A program made the translations under genes and the position numbers. DNA of 64,000 nucleotides from Eucommia ulmoides (taxonomy: Eukaryota > Streptophyta > Magnoliopsida > Garryales > Eucommiaceae). Each line of letters starts with the position of its first letter. Position 1 is the first letter of the stretch. Positions 1 to 11,932 of this stretch are shown here, piece by piece. The notes under the pieces are model-generated. The model was not told the origin of the DNA, did not search any database, and was given only the letters and a program-made list of their open reading frames with translations. The DNA lies in assembly GCA_016647705.1 (NCBI GenBank), contig CM028334.1, forward strand, positions 5,704,046 to 5,768,045, read 5' to 3'.

Positions 1-479
1 TCATTCTTCAATCCCTCTCTCCCTCTGCAAATTGCATCTGGAATAAACAGATGACCGTGTTGACCGCGTTGTTTTGATCGTTGTTTCCATAGCTATCGCC
101 GCCTAACACGTTTATGCAATTAATACGAATAAATGCGAACACATCCTTGTTATCCCTCGGTGACGATCCATTTCGGGTTTTTTTCTCGGTGTGGAGCTCA
201 GTTCGTAGTTTCCGGTAAGAAATTCGTTCTATATATTCAATTTTGCGTGTCTGTGTGTATATATGTATTGGCATGTAGGAGGATTTTTGAATTTTGATTG
301 AGATTTTGAATTGCTCTTCATTTTTAACCTTCTCGTACGGTCAACTTGCGAAATTTAGAAGAAAATAAGAAGGAATTTTGATTAAGATAGAGATTCTGAG
401 CTTATTTTTTTGCTGTTACAGGAGTTGATGAAACTTTGGGATTCGGTGGATAGATGATTGGGTGCTTGCTTTGGAGATA
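1..479 (+). promoter_or_regulatory. 5' leader of the EMB2759-like gene, with a probable leader intron
   Basis: This is the sequence upstream of the first ATG. A good donor (CCG|GTAAGA, at 215) and a T-rich acceptor (TTACAG, ending at 421) suggest that an intron of about 207 bp interrupts the 5' UTR. The second leader exon then runs from 422 to the ATG at 480. The minus-strand open frame over 8-274 has no recognisable content and is treated as chance. The transcription start may lie before the window. Confidence 0.5.
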
Positions 480-3276
480 ATGGCATTGGCAACTCATCAG
501 TTGCAGGTAGTGAAATGCATTCTGGTTTTTATTTCATTTTGTTGTGACATGTTATTATCATTTCTATGACAAAAAATGAGCAGAAGTTAAGATTGTTTAT
601 TGCTTTCTGCTTTCAAAAATTGCCTTTGTTGTTGGATTCACATTTTTAAAAATTTAATGTTTTGGACCGATATGGTTAATTCATTTGTCGTTTAATCATA
701 GGAATGATATGTCGCCATTTATGTTTTCATTATAGTTTTTGTCGCTATGTTTTTCCTAAAATCAATTATATCTGCAACGTATCCGGGAAGGGAAAAGATA
801 GGTACTTACGAATTTAAAGTAGCAGAAAAACACTGAATCTCATTCGATATTATAATTAATGCAAGCAATGCATGCAGTGACTGCTGATCAAAGCGGGAGG
901 GAATATGTGAATGGTTTATTTTTTTTGTATGTTTGTTGATTATAAACATTTTTTAATGCTTAATTGAGCTCATAGATGCTCTTGTTTCATTACTGCGTTG
1001 TTGCAATTGAACTTCAGAATTTGTCTTGATTTTTTCTTCAGGGTTCTTATGCATCAATTTCCTCAAGGCCTTTATCATTGAGAAGAGGGAAGGAGCTTAA
1101 GCATTCAACGCTTCGCGTTGTCAGGAAAACAGATAATAACAATTTGCTGAGGTGGAGATTTTGCTTAAAGTGAGTAGTTGTCCCCTTACCAAATCATCCT
1201 GCAATGTCTAGAGATACTTTTACTCGCCATGATTGTTTTAACGTGCTGCTTATGTTTTCTTGAAAAATCAGCTTTGGAATTGCTCTTAACTTGAATTTAA
1301 TGAATTTAGAACTTAATGTTGCCTGAGCTTTCATGTATCAATTTAATGCACCATCTAAATTTATACAGTTCTGACCCTCTACAACACTCAGTTAGACCTA
1401 GGATCAATCTTATTCTTCGATTGCACATTTGACCTTGTTAGTATGATTAATAAAACAATGCAGCTGGAAAAAATGGTGCTCTTCTACTAGTAATACAACA
1501 AGGAAGTGAAGCCATTAACTTTGTTATGCAACTAAATAGACTACCTCAACAATCATTATCCACTCAAACTGTATTGCTTTTTTTGGGGGTGGGTGGACCC
1601 GGGGGGGGGGGGGGGGGGGGGGTGTAGAGTGAACCGTTACCAGTATCAATGTCTTCCTTCGTGTGAAATATGAATGTCCACTCTTGGAGAACAGTGGTTT
1701 TGGAAGCACTCATGAAAATTCTAATTTGTTAAATATTGTCTGCTATATATAATGCTAGCAAGTGCCCCTAAAGGCACTATTTTATTTAAAATTTTAATTA
1801 ATTAATTAAAGAATCAACTTTCCTACATTAGGCTATATAATCCCTGTTCAATTTTCTTCTAATTCTGGATTGTGGAATAGATCTGAGACACTTGTTTCCA
1901 CAGTGTAGGAATTCCACTTGTTCATGGACCGAAAAGGAAATCATTAAAGATATCGGCCTTCAAAGGTATTAGCCCAAACAATGAACTAGGTGGCGAGGCT
2001 AGAGGCTCAAAGGCGCCAAAGAATTCTGTACAACTTTCTTATCTACCACAAGGGAGTGAAGAGTCAGTTTCTGAATCTTCAAAGCTGCACACCGTTCCTG
2101 TTCCCTGTACTCCCGATGCAGATGGGACCACAATGAGATCTCGGGCTATAAAGAATTTGTTTAAGCATTGGTTGACTTTGTTGCGCACTCCATCAGAAAG
2201 TCAAGTTGTGGATGAAACACCGAGAGAAACCTCTGGAATGGCTATATCAGAAGCACACAAGGAAATGCAAAAGAAAGAAACAGTGGGCATCCTAAATACA
2301 GTCTTGTGTTACTTCCTCCACCTGGATGCAACAATAAAGATTCCCTTATCGATATTGTAAGTATGATTCCTCTCCCCCCTCTCTTTATATATGTAATCTA
2401 TGTACCAAATCAATTGTATGAAGCATGAGAAGCTTTCTCTTCATGAATTTTAATTTTTTAGATTTTTTATTTTTTAATGATGTGTTATCTTCATAAACAT
2501 ATTTGAATTTTTTTCTTTAAAAAATGAATATCTGGATATACACACTTCTGTCTCCATTTCTGTTCTCTCTTGTCTCCCAACGCACAAGATGTTTTGGTTA
2601 CATTGTGCACCTTTAAATATAGATATAATGATCTTTTGCAACTAAACTTTTTGATTTTATCATATTACATTCCCAAAAAAAAGTCATTTGTTTCATAATA
2701 TTGAATCATGTAATCCTTTGGGAAAAATTAAGTTATAATTATGCTTATTTCACCTTTATAAGTGCATAGCACGGGACAAAACTAGTATATGTATATATAT
2801 GTATCTCTGTGTGTGTAGTTCAGTTGCATCTAACTTTTGTGCTATGGTTTGCACTTTGCAGCGTCCCTTTGTTCCTGGCTGTTAATGTAACTTATGGAGC
2901 TGAAGTCTCAAAGGAGTTAACACCACTATGGGTTTTGGGACCTCTAATTGTTGCACTGTACGTGAAGTTGTTCCAAGGCTTATGTGCACTTTACGTTTTT
3001 ACCTTCAAGCAGACGGTCAAAGTAGCGAAGAACTTGCCTCCCTACTGCCTACTGGCCTATGATTATATTTTTCGCGGGAAGCTCAAAGAGGAGGCACATG
3101 CTTATTTGTGGCAACGGCTGGTGGGCTCTAAGGATGCTAATTACAGAGAATTATCAAAAAGAATGCTGAAATTTTTGCGAGACTGGGTGTTTGAGAAGTA
3201 CCTGGATTTTATGGAAGCAATATGGCCCTTTTACTGCAATGTAAGCAGGATTCTTAAGAAAGCACGTCTCATATAG
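480..3276 (+). CDS. EMB2759-like plant protein, probably plastid-targeted (4 coding exons)
   Basis: Joining 480-506, 1042-1169, 1904-2356 and 2862-3276 at GT-AG borders gives one open frame of 340 codons plus stop, with phases that agree at every junction. The N-terminus (MALATHQLQGSYAS...) is rich in Ser, Arg and Lys with few acids, like a transit peptide. The middle is a polar linker. The C-terminal third has hydrophobic stretches around residues 203-216 and 224-255 (TPLWVLGPLIVALYVK), followed by a basic, aromatic-rich tail. It resembles the plant-specific protein I remember as EMBRYO DEFECTIVE 2759, whose biochemical role is unknown to me. The identity is from memory, so the symbol is left blank. 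Intron 2 carries a 22-base G run and intron 3 a Helitron-like terminus. The gene converges with the LRR gene, with 428 bp between the two stop codons. Confidence 0.72.
1601..1622. repeat. 22-base G homopolymer
   Basis: An uninterrupted run of G follows GGACCC inside intron 2 of the EMB2759-like gene. It overlaps a Pro-rich minus-strand open frame (1524-1709) that is an artefact of the run. G tracts this long are rare in plant DNA and can form quadruplexes. Confidence 0.9.
2762..2785 (+). mobile_element. Helitron-like 3' terminus in intron 3
   Basis: A short hairpin (GTGC-ATA-GCAC, 2762-2772) is followed nine bases later by CTAG and then T. This is the Helitron 3' end pattern of a hairpin plus CTRR before a target T. 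No convincing 5' TC end was found, so only the terminus is called. Confidence 0.5.
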
Positions 3277-3704
3277 GGAGTGAGGATTTGGCCCTATTTT
3301 GGTAGAGAATTGCAAGGGTAGAATCGACATTCCCCCCCTACCTCCTCAGCCCACTTCTCTTAGTGAAATTTTTCTATTTGACAGAGATTGAGAAACTCCG
3401 GTTGCTCTTTTTGGATTGGGGATCTTAATCTCTTGAGATTGAAACAGATTAAAAGTACTGTACAATTAATTACATTTTCCCATTGATATATTATATATTA
3501 TTGTTTGATACCTTCTATATTTCCTTGAAGTAAATGAAGTCTATACAGATGAACAATTGTTATGATGTTTTTCTTCTTCCTCTTCTTCTTGGGGCATCAT
3601 TTTTTTTTGCAGGGAAAAAAAAGAATGAATGGGAGTGAACAAAAGAGAAGAAAGTGTACAAAGAAAAACAGAGGCAACCCGTTTCTCCGTTTCTTCTTCC
3701 TTAC
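3277..3704. other. Shared 3' region between two convergent genes
   Basis: The 428 bp between the two stop codons must hold both 3' UTRs. It contains T-rich and A-rich stretches on both strands, but no gene. Overlap of the two transcripts in this space is likely. Confidence 0.5.
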
Positions 3705-6536
3705 TTATCTGGAGCTGAAAAAATGCACTTTGTCATGGAAATCAACCTCCCCCGTGAAGGTAGAGAAACTCCTTATCTCCTCTCCATAAACCCATTTCTC
3801 CTCTCCTCCTTTATTACGTTCATTCCTTCCCGCTTCTGAGCTTGAAACCGTTACTTTCCTCCAGTTACACCAGATTCTCAGCATAATATAGAGCAAAACC
3901 AAGCATATCACTGTAGATGTGAAGACTATCCCCACTATTATCCCTGAAACTTCACTGTTTGGCATCCATTTCCTCTTTTTTCCTTTCTCTCCCAAACACT
4001 GCCCTAACGGTATACCGCACAGCTTATCATTCCCCAAGAAAGAACTATTTGGAAAACCTGAAAAAGTTGATGGAATTCGGCCTTGGAGATGGTTATTTGA
4101 CAGGTTTAGCCTATGGAGACTTGACAATTTTCCGAGTGAAGATGGAATTTCTCCCCAGAGATGGTTGAAAGACAGGTTCAATCTCTCTAACTTCACTAGA
4201 TTTCCGATTGAGAAAGGAATTTGACCCGAAAGTTGGTTTTGGCTCAGGTCAAGAATCACTTGCAATTCGGTCAGCATTCCTATCTCAGACGGTATGAGAC
4301 CTGTCAGTGAGTTTTCAGACAGCCTCAGCTCGTACAGCTTCTTGCACTGCTGGATTGTTGAAGGGATTGATCCGGAAAGATTGTTTCTTTGAAGGTTGAG
4401 GAGATTCAAAGAGGTAAGATTTCCAATTTCTTGTGGTATTTCGCCTGAAATATTGTTGCTGTGAAGAGAGAGTTTAAGCAAATTGGAACAGTTCCCAATT
4501 TCTTTAGGAACTGTTCCATTGAAACCATTGGATGAAAGATCAAGCTCTCCTAGTTGATCTAACGTCCCTAGCCAGATTGGGATCCTGCCCGAGAATTGAT
4601 TGTTGTTGAGAAGAAGGTGACCGAGTTTTTTCAAATTCGAGAGCTGGTTCACTAGCTCTCCTGTCAAGCCATTGAATGATAAGTCAAGAAAGTTGATCTC
4701 CTTGAGCTGCCCGAATTCAGAGGGGATGTTTCCGGTCAGGTGATTATGGGCAAGCCTTAAACGGGTCAGATTTTTTGACAGGGCTAATCTCAAAGGAATC
4801 GAACCTGAAAAACTGTTGTTTGTCAAGTCGAATACAGTCAGAAAATCAGAACCAGAGAGTGGAGAGATTGTTCCAGTGAACCTATTATGGGAAAAATTGA
4901 TGATTTGGAGATTTTTCAAGCGAAAAAATGATTCAGGTAGAGGACCTTCTAACGAATTGTTGTAAAGGGTGATGAGAAAAAGCTCAGAAAGAAACCCTAA
5001 TGTGGGAGGTAGTGAACCAGAGAGCTTGTTATCAGCCAAGACCAGTCTTTCTAGCCTTCTGCAGTTGCCCAATCCAGGTGGAATGTTACCCGTCAACCCG
5101 TTTTGCCTCAGCTGGAGAATGACTAGGTTTTTAAGTTTCCCTATCGTTGAAGGAATGGGACCCACGAAATGGTTCCCGAAAAAATCGATCTCGGTCAGCC
5201 CGGAACAGTTTGTTAACTCCACGGGAATGTTCCCAGACATCTGATTGTCGTAAAGATAAAGAACACTCAGCTTCTGTAGCTTCCCTATCTCAACCGGGAT
5301 TTCACCTGTCATCATGTTATCAAACAGGTAAAATGTTCTCAAATCTGTTAAATTTCCTATTTCGGGCAGTAGATTTCCATTAAAACTGTTGTTGTTGAGC
5401 AGGAGATCGGTGAGATTTTGCAGCTTGTCAATGCTTGAAGGTATCCTCCCTTCGAATTTGTTGTTTGAAAGGTCCAGCTCTTGGAGAGACGAACAGGTTG
5501 TCAGCTCTGTCGGGAAGCTGCCGGAAAGATTATTCCCGGCAAGAAAAAGTTGGTGTAAATTCGAATTCCGGTTGCAGAAACCGGGTGGAATTCCACCTGT
5601 CAGAAAATTATCTGAAAGAACCAAAACCTCGAGATTAGTATTGAGCAATTTGATTGTTCCCGAGAGGTTGTTCTTTGACAAATCAAGCCTCTCGAGAAAA
5701 ACCAATTGATTCAATTCAATTGGAATTTCTCCGTTCAATTGATTTCCAAGCAAATTCAAGTAGTGGAGATTTAAGAGACTGCCCAATTCGATTGGGATTG
5801 ATCCGGATAAACTGTTATTCGCCAAGTTGAGGATTTGAATCGATTTTAGAGCAGCCATTGATGAGGGGATTTCACCTTCAAGCTTGTTGTTTGAAGCTGT
5901 AAACTTTTCAAGCTCTGAGCAGCCACTGATTTCTGAAGGTATGACACCGGTGAAACCGTTTTGCTGCAAATCAAGTGAATTCAAGTGCATTAAATTGCCA
6001 ATTTCAACTGGAATACTTCCATTGAATTGGCAATAACCAAGAGCCAAAACTCGCAATTCGGTCAATTTTCCGATTTTTGGTGTGATTTTGCCTGTGAACA
6101 TGTTGTCTCCTATTCTCAGTACTTGCAGGTTCTTCAACAAACCAATCTCTTCTGGAATCAAGCCCGAAAGAGAATTGGAATACAGAAGCAACTCTGTCAA
6201 GTTATGAAGCAGTTTGATCTCTATAGGAACTGGCCCGGTGAAAGAATTCATCGATAAATCGAGTTTCTGGAGCGATTTCAGGGCTGAAAAATCCGGAGAA
6301 AGTGAGCCCGTTAGGCCCGAATTAGACAGATTCAGGCCCACGATTTGGGTTCCATCGTCAGAACAGGTGACTCCATTCCACCCACATGTGTCTGAACCTG
6401 GAACCCAGTTTTGAAGAACACCGAACGGATCTGAAAGTTGCGATTTTATCTTCAGAAGCAGATTCAAATCGGGTTTTTCATCTGCCAGAACAGATATGAA
6501 GAACAGAATAAAAAGGAAAATTTGGGTTCTACCCAT
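3705..6536 (-). CDS. Leucine-rich repeat receptor-like protein without kinase domain
   Basis: This is a single-exon frame of 943 residues. It has a signal peptide (about 1-18), an N-terminal LRR cap with paired cysteines (DTCGWNGVTC, about 49-58), and roughly 30 plant-type extracellular LRRs (LxxLxLxxNxLxGxIPxxIGxL). A C-cap (NDKLCGIPLGQC) comes before a transmembrane helix at about 863-886 and a 57-residue cytoplasmic tail. The ectodomain resembles large LRR-RLKs such as GSO1/GSO2. The tail has no kinase motifs, and the next gene's stop lies only 428 bp beyond, so no kinase exon fits. It is expected to act at the plasma membrane, signalling through co-receptors as LRR-RLPs do; the ligand is unknown. 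The start was chosen for the signal peptide. The tail is more acidic and serine-rich than usual, so loss of an ancestral kinase end is possible. Confidence 0.9.
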   Translation of the reverse strand: MGRTQIFLFILFFISVLADEKPDLNLLLKIKSQLSDPFGVLQNWVPGSDTCGWNGVTCSDDGTQIVGLNLSNSGLTGSLSPDFSALKSLQKLDLSMNSFTGPVPIEIKLLHNLTELLLYSNSLSGLIPEEIGLLKNLQVLRIGDNMFTGKITPKIGKLTELRVLALGYCQFNGSIPVEIGNLMHLNSLDLQQNGFTGVIPSEISGCSELEKFTASNNKLEGEIPSSMAALKSIQILNLANNSLSGSIPIELGSLLNLHYLNLLGNQLNGEIPIELNQLVFLERLDLSKNNLSGTIKLLNTNLEVLVLSDNFLTGGIPPGFCNRNSNLHQLFLAGNNLSGSFPTELTTCSSLQELDLSNNKFEGRIPSSIDKLQNLTDLLLNNNSFNGNLLPEIGNLTDLRTFYLFDNMMTGEIPVEIGKLQKLSVLYLYDNQMSGNIPVELTNCSGLTEIDFFGNHFVGPIPSTIGKLKNLVILQLRQNGLTGNIPPGLGNCRRLERLVLADNKLSGSLPPTLGFLSELFLITLYNNSLEGPLPESFFRLKNLQIINFSHNRFTGTISPLSGSDFLTVFDLTNNSFSGSIPLRLALSKNLTRLRLAHNHLTGNIPSEFGQLKEINFLDLSFNGLTGELVNQLSNLKKLGHLLLNNNQFSGRIPIWLGTLDQLGELDLSSNGFNGTVPKEIGNCSNLLKLSLHSNNISGEIPQEIGNLTSLNLLNLQRNNLSGSIPSTIQQCKKLYELRLSENSLTGLIPSEIGMLTELQVILDLSQNQLSGQIPFSIGNLVKLERLNLSFNHLWGEIPSSLGKLSSLHRLNLSNNHLQGRIPSTFSGFPNSSFLGNDKLCGIPLGQCLGEKGKKRKWMPNSEVSGIIVGIVFTSTVICLVLLYIMLRIWCNWRKVTVSSSEAGRNERNKGGEEKWVYGEEIRSFSTFTGEVDFHDKVHFFSSR

Positions 6537-6943
6537 TTTTTTTTATGTGGAGATTTTGAAGATGAAAGAATCAGACAACATGAAATCAGAAGACTCTTTT
6601 AAGGTATGTATGAATTCTCTTTTAGTTGTGGCAGACATGGACAAGTAAGGAGCTCAACATGATCAGACAAAGAGGAAGATGGAGAGAATATTGAGGAATT
6701 TTGAATGAAAAGTGACATCAGTTTTAGATTGCTGAAATGATGGGAGCTTCCAGGTATATATATATAATATAATATTGATAAAAAGGTGGATTTCTTATTG
6801 TGTTTTAAGTAAGTTAATACTGATTATGCATGAAAAAGTAACTTCACTTTTTTACTGAATAATTAATTTCATTATGCTGAAAAGGTATTTTACAGAAAAA
6901 GATAATTTTACAGTTGCAAACCAGACAGATTTATTTATTTTTG
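6537..6943 (-). promoter_or_regulatory. Promoter and leader of the LRR receptor-like gene
   Basis: On the minus strand an AT tract with TATATATA (about 6755-6770) lies 220 bp upstream of the ATG. That spacing suits a TATA box with a leader of about 180-190 bases. The rest is AT-rich and I see no further conserved motif. Confidence 0.4.
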
Positions 6944-7714
6944 GGTTAATTGCCTTTTACTCCCTTATAGTTTGATCTTGTTTCATTTAGGTTTTTGCAC
7001 TTTGCACCCCTGAAGTTTCAGAGAAATCCCACTTCAGTCCTTGTACTTTCAATTCATACACATTAAACCCTAAAGTATTCAAATCGTGTCAAATCAGTCC
7101 AAGTTGGTAATTCCGTCATTTTTTATGATATAAATCAGACACATGTCAAACACAGAATCACCTTCATGGATGAATTCTGTCATAAAAAATTACGGAATGA
7201 CTGATTTGATGCACTTAAAATTAAAAAGACAGGGACTAAAGTTGGATTTGTGACTTGACACAATTCAAATTGAAAAGACACGGACTAAAGTTGGATTTCT
7301 CTAAAACTTCAGGGGTGCAAAGTTCAAAAACTTCATATTATGCCCTCTAGTTTAGAAATTTATACTTTACCCCTTTTTACTTGTAATAAATTGTAAAGCT
7401 AACATTTTTTTGTTCAAGTCAAAGGAATATATTAAATGGGATGAAATTATTTTTTTCATCTAAATTTTACATAAATGAACAAAGTACCTTTAATTTTAAT
7501 TTTATTTGTCTTTATTAAAAAATAAAGTAAAAGTAGAGAGAGAAAACATTAGTTTTTCCCTTTCATTACTTTTAAATAATAAAAATAAAAGAAAATTAAG
7601 TTTTTTTTTTTTTTTTTTTTGAATAAAATGTGAGTTTCTACTCTTTAATCAAGAGTAGAAGGGAGCAATGTGTAGATTTTTAAAGTAGAAGGGCGGATAA
7701 AAGACAATTAACCC
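6944..7714. mobile_element. Non-autonomous TIR element (MITE), family A copy 1
   Basis: The ends are inverted: the left end begins GGTTAATTGCCTTTTAC and the right end read backwards gives GGTTAATTGTCTTTTAT. Both are flanked by nearly the same T-rich string (TTATTTTTG left, TTATTTTTTG right), probably a TSD. An inner inverted repeat (about 6989-7042 with 7281-7331, sharing ACTTTGCACCCCTGAAGTTT) shows a second, smaller palindrome inside. There is no coding capacity. Confidence 0.6.
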
Positions 7715-8114
7715 TTTATTTTTTGTGATTTTTTGGGGTAGGTGTTATTCTTAAAGCAATGATAGAAATATGGAGCATGTTTTAGTAGCCTTTTGTTTTT
7801 AGGATGGGGAAATGTATGGAGATAAGACATAGTGATTGCTATGCTGAAAAAAAAGAGGAGAAAAAGGGCAATGGGAGAGACCCACTTGGCCTCTCATACA
7901 AAATTCTATATTGTGGGGCTATCTCTACCTTGAGTAGTTTTTAGGGTTGCCACCTCCTATGAAATTGCTAATTTTTATTTTATTTATTTATTTATTTATT
8001 TTGGATTTGGATGAAATTAAAACGTGGAATCAATTGAAAAAAAAGATTTTGGTTGGGTTTGACTTTGGATTGATGTGGTCACTCGTTTTTCAACTAAATT
8101 GGTATAATCCCATT
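7715..8114. other. Intergenic AT-rich DNA
   Basis: Only T runs, A runs and short TTTA repeats are seen here. No gene or structured element was recognised. Confidence 0.6.
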
Positions 8115-8308
8115 ATCTTAATGGGACTTTTAATACACTATAGTTCCATAATTTGGGTGTGTATATATATATATATCTTAATGGGACTTTTAATACACTA
8201 TAGTTCCATAATTTGGGTGTGTATATATATATATATCTTAATGGGACTTTTAATACACTATAGTTCCATTATTTGGGTATAATTTGGGTATATATATATA
8301 TATATATT
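8115..8308. repeat. 60-bp tandem repeat, three copies
   Basis: Three head-to-tail units start at about 8115, 8175 and 8235, each TCTTAATGGGACTTTTAATA... ending in (TA)n. The first two copies are identical and the third differs by a few bases before a longer TA run. A short open frame over it repeats the same 20 residues and is not a gene. Confidence 0.93.
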
Positions 8309-11300
8309 CAGGCCATATTTTACATCTGAGACATTTTAGATATGTGGGTTGGAGGCATTTTCAGTCGTTTATTTAGATTTGGTTGAAAATTTTAATAACA
8401 AGCTCTCAACAAAATCTATATAAAGTATGATATGTTTTACATATGAGACATTTTTCATTATTGGATGGTTGAAGATATCTGCAATCGTTGATTTAGATTT
8501 TATTGAGAAAGTAAATAGTAAACTCTTAATATTTATTTATTTATTTTACGATTAATGTATTTAAACTAACTATAAGATATGCACTTATATTCAAATTAAT
8601 GTATTGGATAAAAATTAGTGTCTTTAGACACGAGATATATACTATTCTATTTTATAAAACAAGAAATTTTTCATTTGTGAATATTTTTTATCGTTGAATC
8701 AACTTTAGATCAAACGATTGAGATTAAACACTATTTTAAATTCTTATAATCTTGCATCATATTATGTCTAACAAACTTACAGCCCATCTCAAAATATCTC
8801 ATAAAAATTTTATGCATATATTTTTAAAATAGTTTATTCGAGATATTTGTATGAGATATTTGAATAATCAATTTTTCTACAAGATATTTGAATAATCAAT
8901 TAACAAAAATGTATGATTTTGTTAAAAAAAATCTTTACAATTTTTTTTTTTTTTTTTTTTCAAATCAAATTTATTCTTCAAATACCTCACACAAACATTC
9001 GTCAAGTCTTCTAGTCATCACCGATTTTGAAGTTTATCATTCCATCATTTGATTTTAGACCGAAATCTCGAAAAATTATCAACATTTTAACTTCTTTTGT
9101 CAAAATAACATTGCAATTTTTAAAAGAAATTCCATTAGTTTCTTAACCTCATAGCCTAACCCTAAACTTAAAACTTATCTTTACTTTTTCTAAGAATTTA
9201 TATAAATGAAAAATCTCATCTTCTCCCAACCAAATCCCACCTAATACCAAATTAAAATACAAGAAGAAAACATATGAGATTGAAACTACCACCTTTGATT
9301 AACTTGTTATACAACCAACCAAAGCCCCCCATGTGAACTTTTGTTCTTTAATTGGCCTATTTTTAGTTGTAAATTTAGAGGCAGGCAGAGAGAATTTCAA
9401 GGCTCATTATATGTTTTGGAGGATTCTTCCTTAAGATGGACACAAACATGCGAGGACAAATACATATTTTTTTATTAATTATTTTTAATTTTATTTATTG
9501 AAATATATAAAATAATATATCATTTTTTAAACTAAACAAGTTGGGGTCAAACGCTTATTAATTAAATAAATCGGGTTTGAATTTGAATAAACTGAGATAA
9601 GTGTTCTGTAATTATTAGTAAAAAATTTACCGCCCATGAAATTTGTGACAGATTTAGAAAAATGGGTTAAGAACGAAGAGAATAAGATTAAAATGGTAAA
9701 ATTATATATTTTTAACAAAATCAAATAAATATATAAGAACCGAGAGACGTTAGTCTGGTTGGGAAGGGAAGGTGTCCCTTTACTTGTCAACCAGGGCTCA
9801 ACTTTCTTGGGGAATAATTCAGTAATTAAATCTTGAAATTAATATTAAATGTATGTCTTAGGATTTCCAGGGAGGTGATTAGTTGAGATGTGCGTAAATC
9901 GACACATACCTTACTGTATTTTTGTTTTTTAAAAAAAGATAATTATATAAGGATCGGTAACAGAAAAGCAAAAATGAAACAATTATATTTTTGAAATTCA
10001 AAAGATTATTTTTTTTTTGTTTATTAAAAAACAAAAACAAAAACACAACTTAGTGCTTGCTTATATCTTTAGGAATCCCATACAAGAAGCAATGTATTTT
10101 ACCTTTGTGGACCATTGTTACCCTAGTACTCCACTCACTCTCTCTTTCTCTCTTTTCGCATGCAATTTGTGACAAAAACATCCATTAAAAGGGTAAAATT
10201 TCATCATTGGTCCTTCAAGTTCAAAAATAGTGTTAAATTGATCATTAAATTTTGAAAATTGCATGAAAAATGATCATTCGGTTTTTCATATATGTAACGG
10301 ACAGTTATAAGTCGTAATAACTCCCGAACTCAAGTTGCTTCCGAGCTGAAACACCCTTAGGCCATCCTTGGTTTTCCAAGGGTGGGACTGTAAGGAAACC
10401 AAGCATGGATTCAAGTCAAGATACTTCATATTCGATTCGTGAGGTATTCGATACTCTACTCGCTACCGGCAATGTCATTGGTTACCATTAGTAGTTTTGG
10501 GCCCTCATGTTTGGCACGTGATTTTGACTCGCATGTAGGTCACGTGAAATTATTCTTCCACATGGCAACTTTGGGGATTGGTCAGGAAAATTTCCCATTA
10601 GATACAATATTTAAAGTTTAGAGATTTAATTATGTAAATTTACGGACCAATTTGACATCAACCTAAAACTTTACAACCCATTTGTAAATTTAGCATGAAA
10701 GGACCATGACATTATCAAGGTATCAATATACTTTAAAGATAATTCTCTTCCATTCTTCAATTAACCTAGAATTTGAAGACATTTTGATTTTGACATTCTA
10801 CACCTTTTGCTTTAATAACAATTATAGATAAAGACATAATGGTTAGTTTTAAAAACTAATTTAGAAAATTCAATCTTTTTTTTTTTTTTAAACTAAATTA
10901 AAAAAAGAAGAAGTAATATTGTATTTTAAATTGCAAATTAAATGGACCATTAATATTTTTTTTTAAAAAAAAATTGTATTTCATGAATCACACAACACAA
11001 GTGGAACACCAACTCTTGGATTTACAATGAAATGAGAGGAGGTTTTAGATTAAAGTATTGCAGAAGCAAGAGACAATGGAGATTGAATGTTTAAACATAA
11101 ATCCAAAGGAGAAGGTGCATTATTGACCATAACAAACACATACTATTCTTTTTAATGAATATAATTATGGAATATGACAATTTAAATAAATAAATAAAAT
11201 AAAATAATTTTGTTTTGAATTCCTTCTTAATAAACAATTATGCGGGTTTCACTATCGAAGACAATTTTAAAAACATCGGGCGGAAACCTAATACAAATAG

Positions 11301-11471
11301 ACAATACTTTAACATCAATAGATAATACTTTAACATCGAAAGATGCAGATAAAATTATAGGGATAATGGGCGAAAGATCTCAAAAATCGTACTAAATTAA
11401 TAAAAAAATCTAAAACCAAATAAGTATTTTTTTCATTCTCATCTATTAGAGTTCATACAAACTAACATTCT
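8309..11471. other. Long AT-rich intergenic spacer, mostly featureless
   Basis: No gene is recognised. Two similar stretches near 8310-8360 and 8430-8480 (catattttacat...gagacattt) look like a diverged duplication. The segment 10194-10725 has weakly inverted ends (TCATTGGTCCTT versus a distant complement) and a GC-richer middle, so it could be an old MITE, but I cannot define its ends. The remainder is A/T runs. Confidence 0.5.
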
Positions 11472-11932
11472 AATTAAAGTTGCATTGTCAACCGCTGCCC
11501 CACCACTGTTGGCCATCAGACTCTACTAGTTCGATTCCGACCACCGAAGTTGCCTGATTTTTTTTAGTTACATTACTAATTTTTTAGTTATATTTTTTAA
11601 TATATGTTTAAGCTACATTTAAATAATTTTTTTATTTTCAATCGCCAGAATGTTACATGAATGTAACTAAAAAATACATTGAAAATTATAGCAAAAAAAA
11701 TGTACTAAAATATAATTAAAAAATATACTTAAAATGTAACTGAAAAAATACACTAAAAAATAGTTACATGTAACTAAAATATATACTAAAAATGGATAAA
11801 TGTAATTAAAAAAAAAATCGGAAGTCGGTGGCCAAACTTCGTGACCGGAATCCTATGGTCTGACAGTAGGACAGAACTGGAGTGGCCGCAATGAAGGGTG
11901 TCGTCGGTGATCAGCGATGCAAACCTTAATTG
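11472..11932. mobile_element. Foldback MITE with arms of about 100 bp
   Basis: The left arm (from TAATTAAAGTTGCATTG through the ACCGCTGCCCC...GATTCCGACCACCGAAGTT part) is complementary, with mismatches, to the right arm that ends GCATCGCTGATCACC... on the other strand near 11932. The loop is a run of GTTACAT/GTAACT-type repeats. There is no coding content. Confidence 0.6.

Noticed and set aside
1755-1790. AGTGCC...GGCACT hairpin as another Helitron terminus
   Set aside because: On the strand needed, the bases after the hairpin give CTAGC at the wrong distance, not CTRR-T.
3919-6414. Several plus-strand frames of 60-106 codons
   Set aside because: They are antisense shadows of the LRR repeat coding sequence.
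8115-8308. Regular direct repeats as a possible CRISPR-like array
   Set aside because: The units are contiguous 60-bp tandem copies without unique spacers, in plant DNA.
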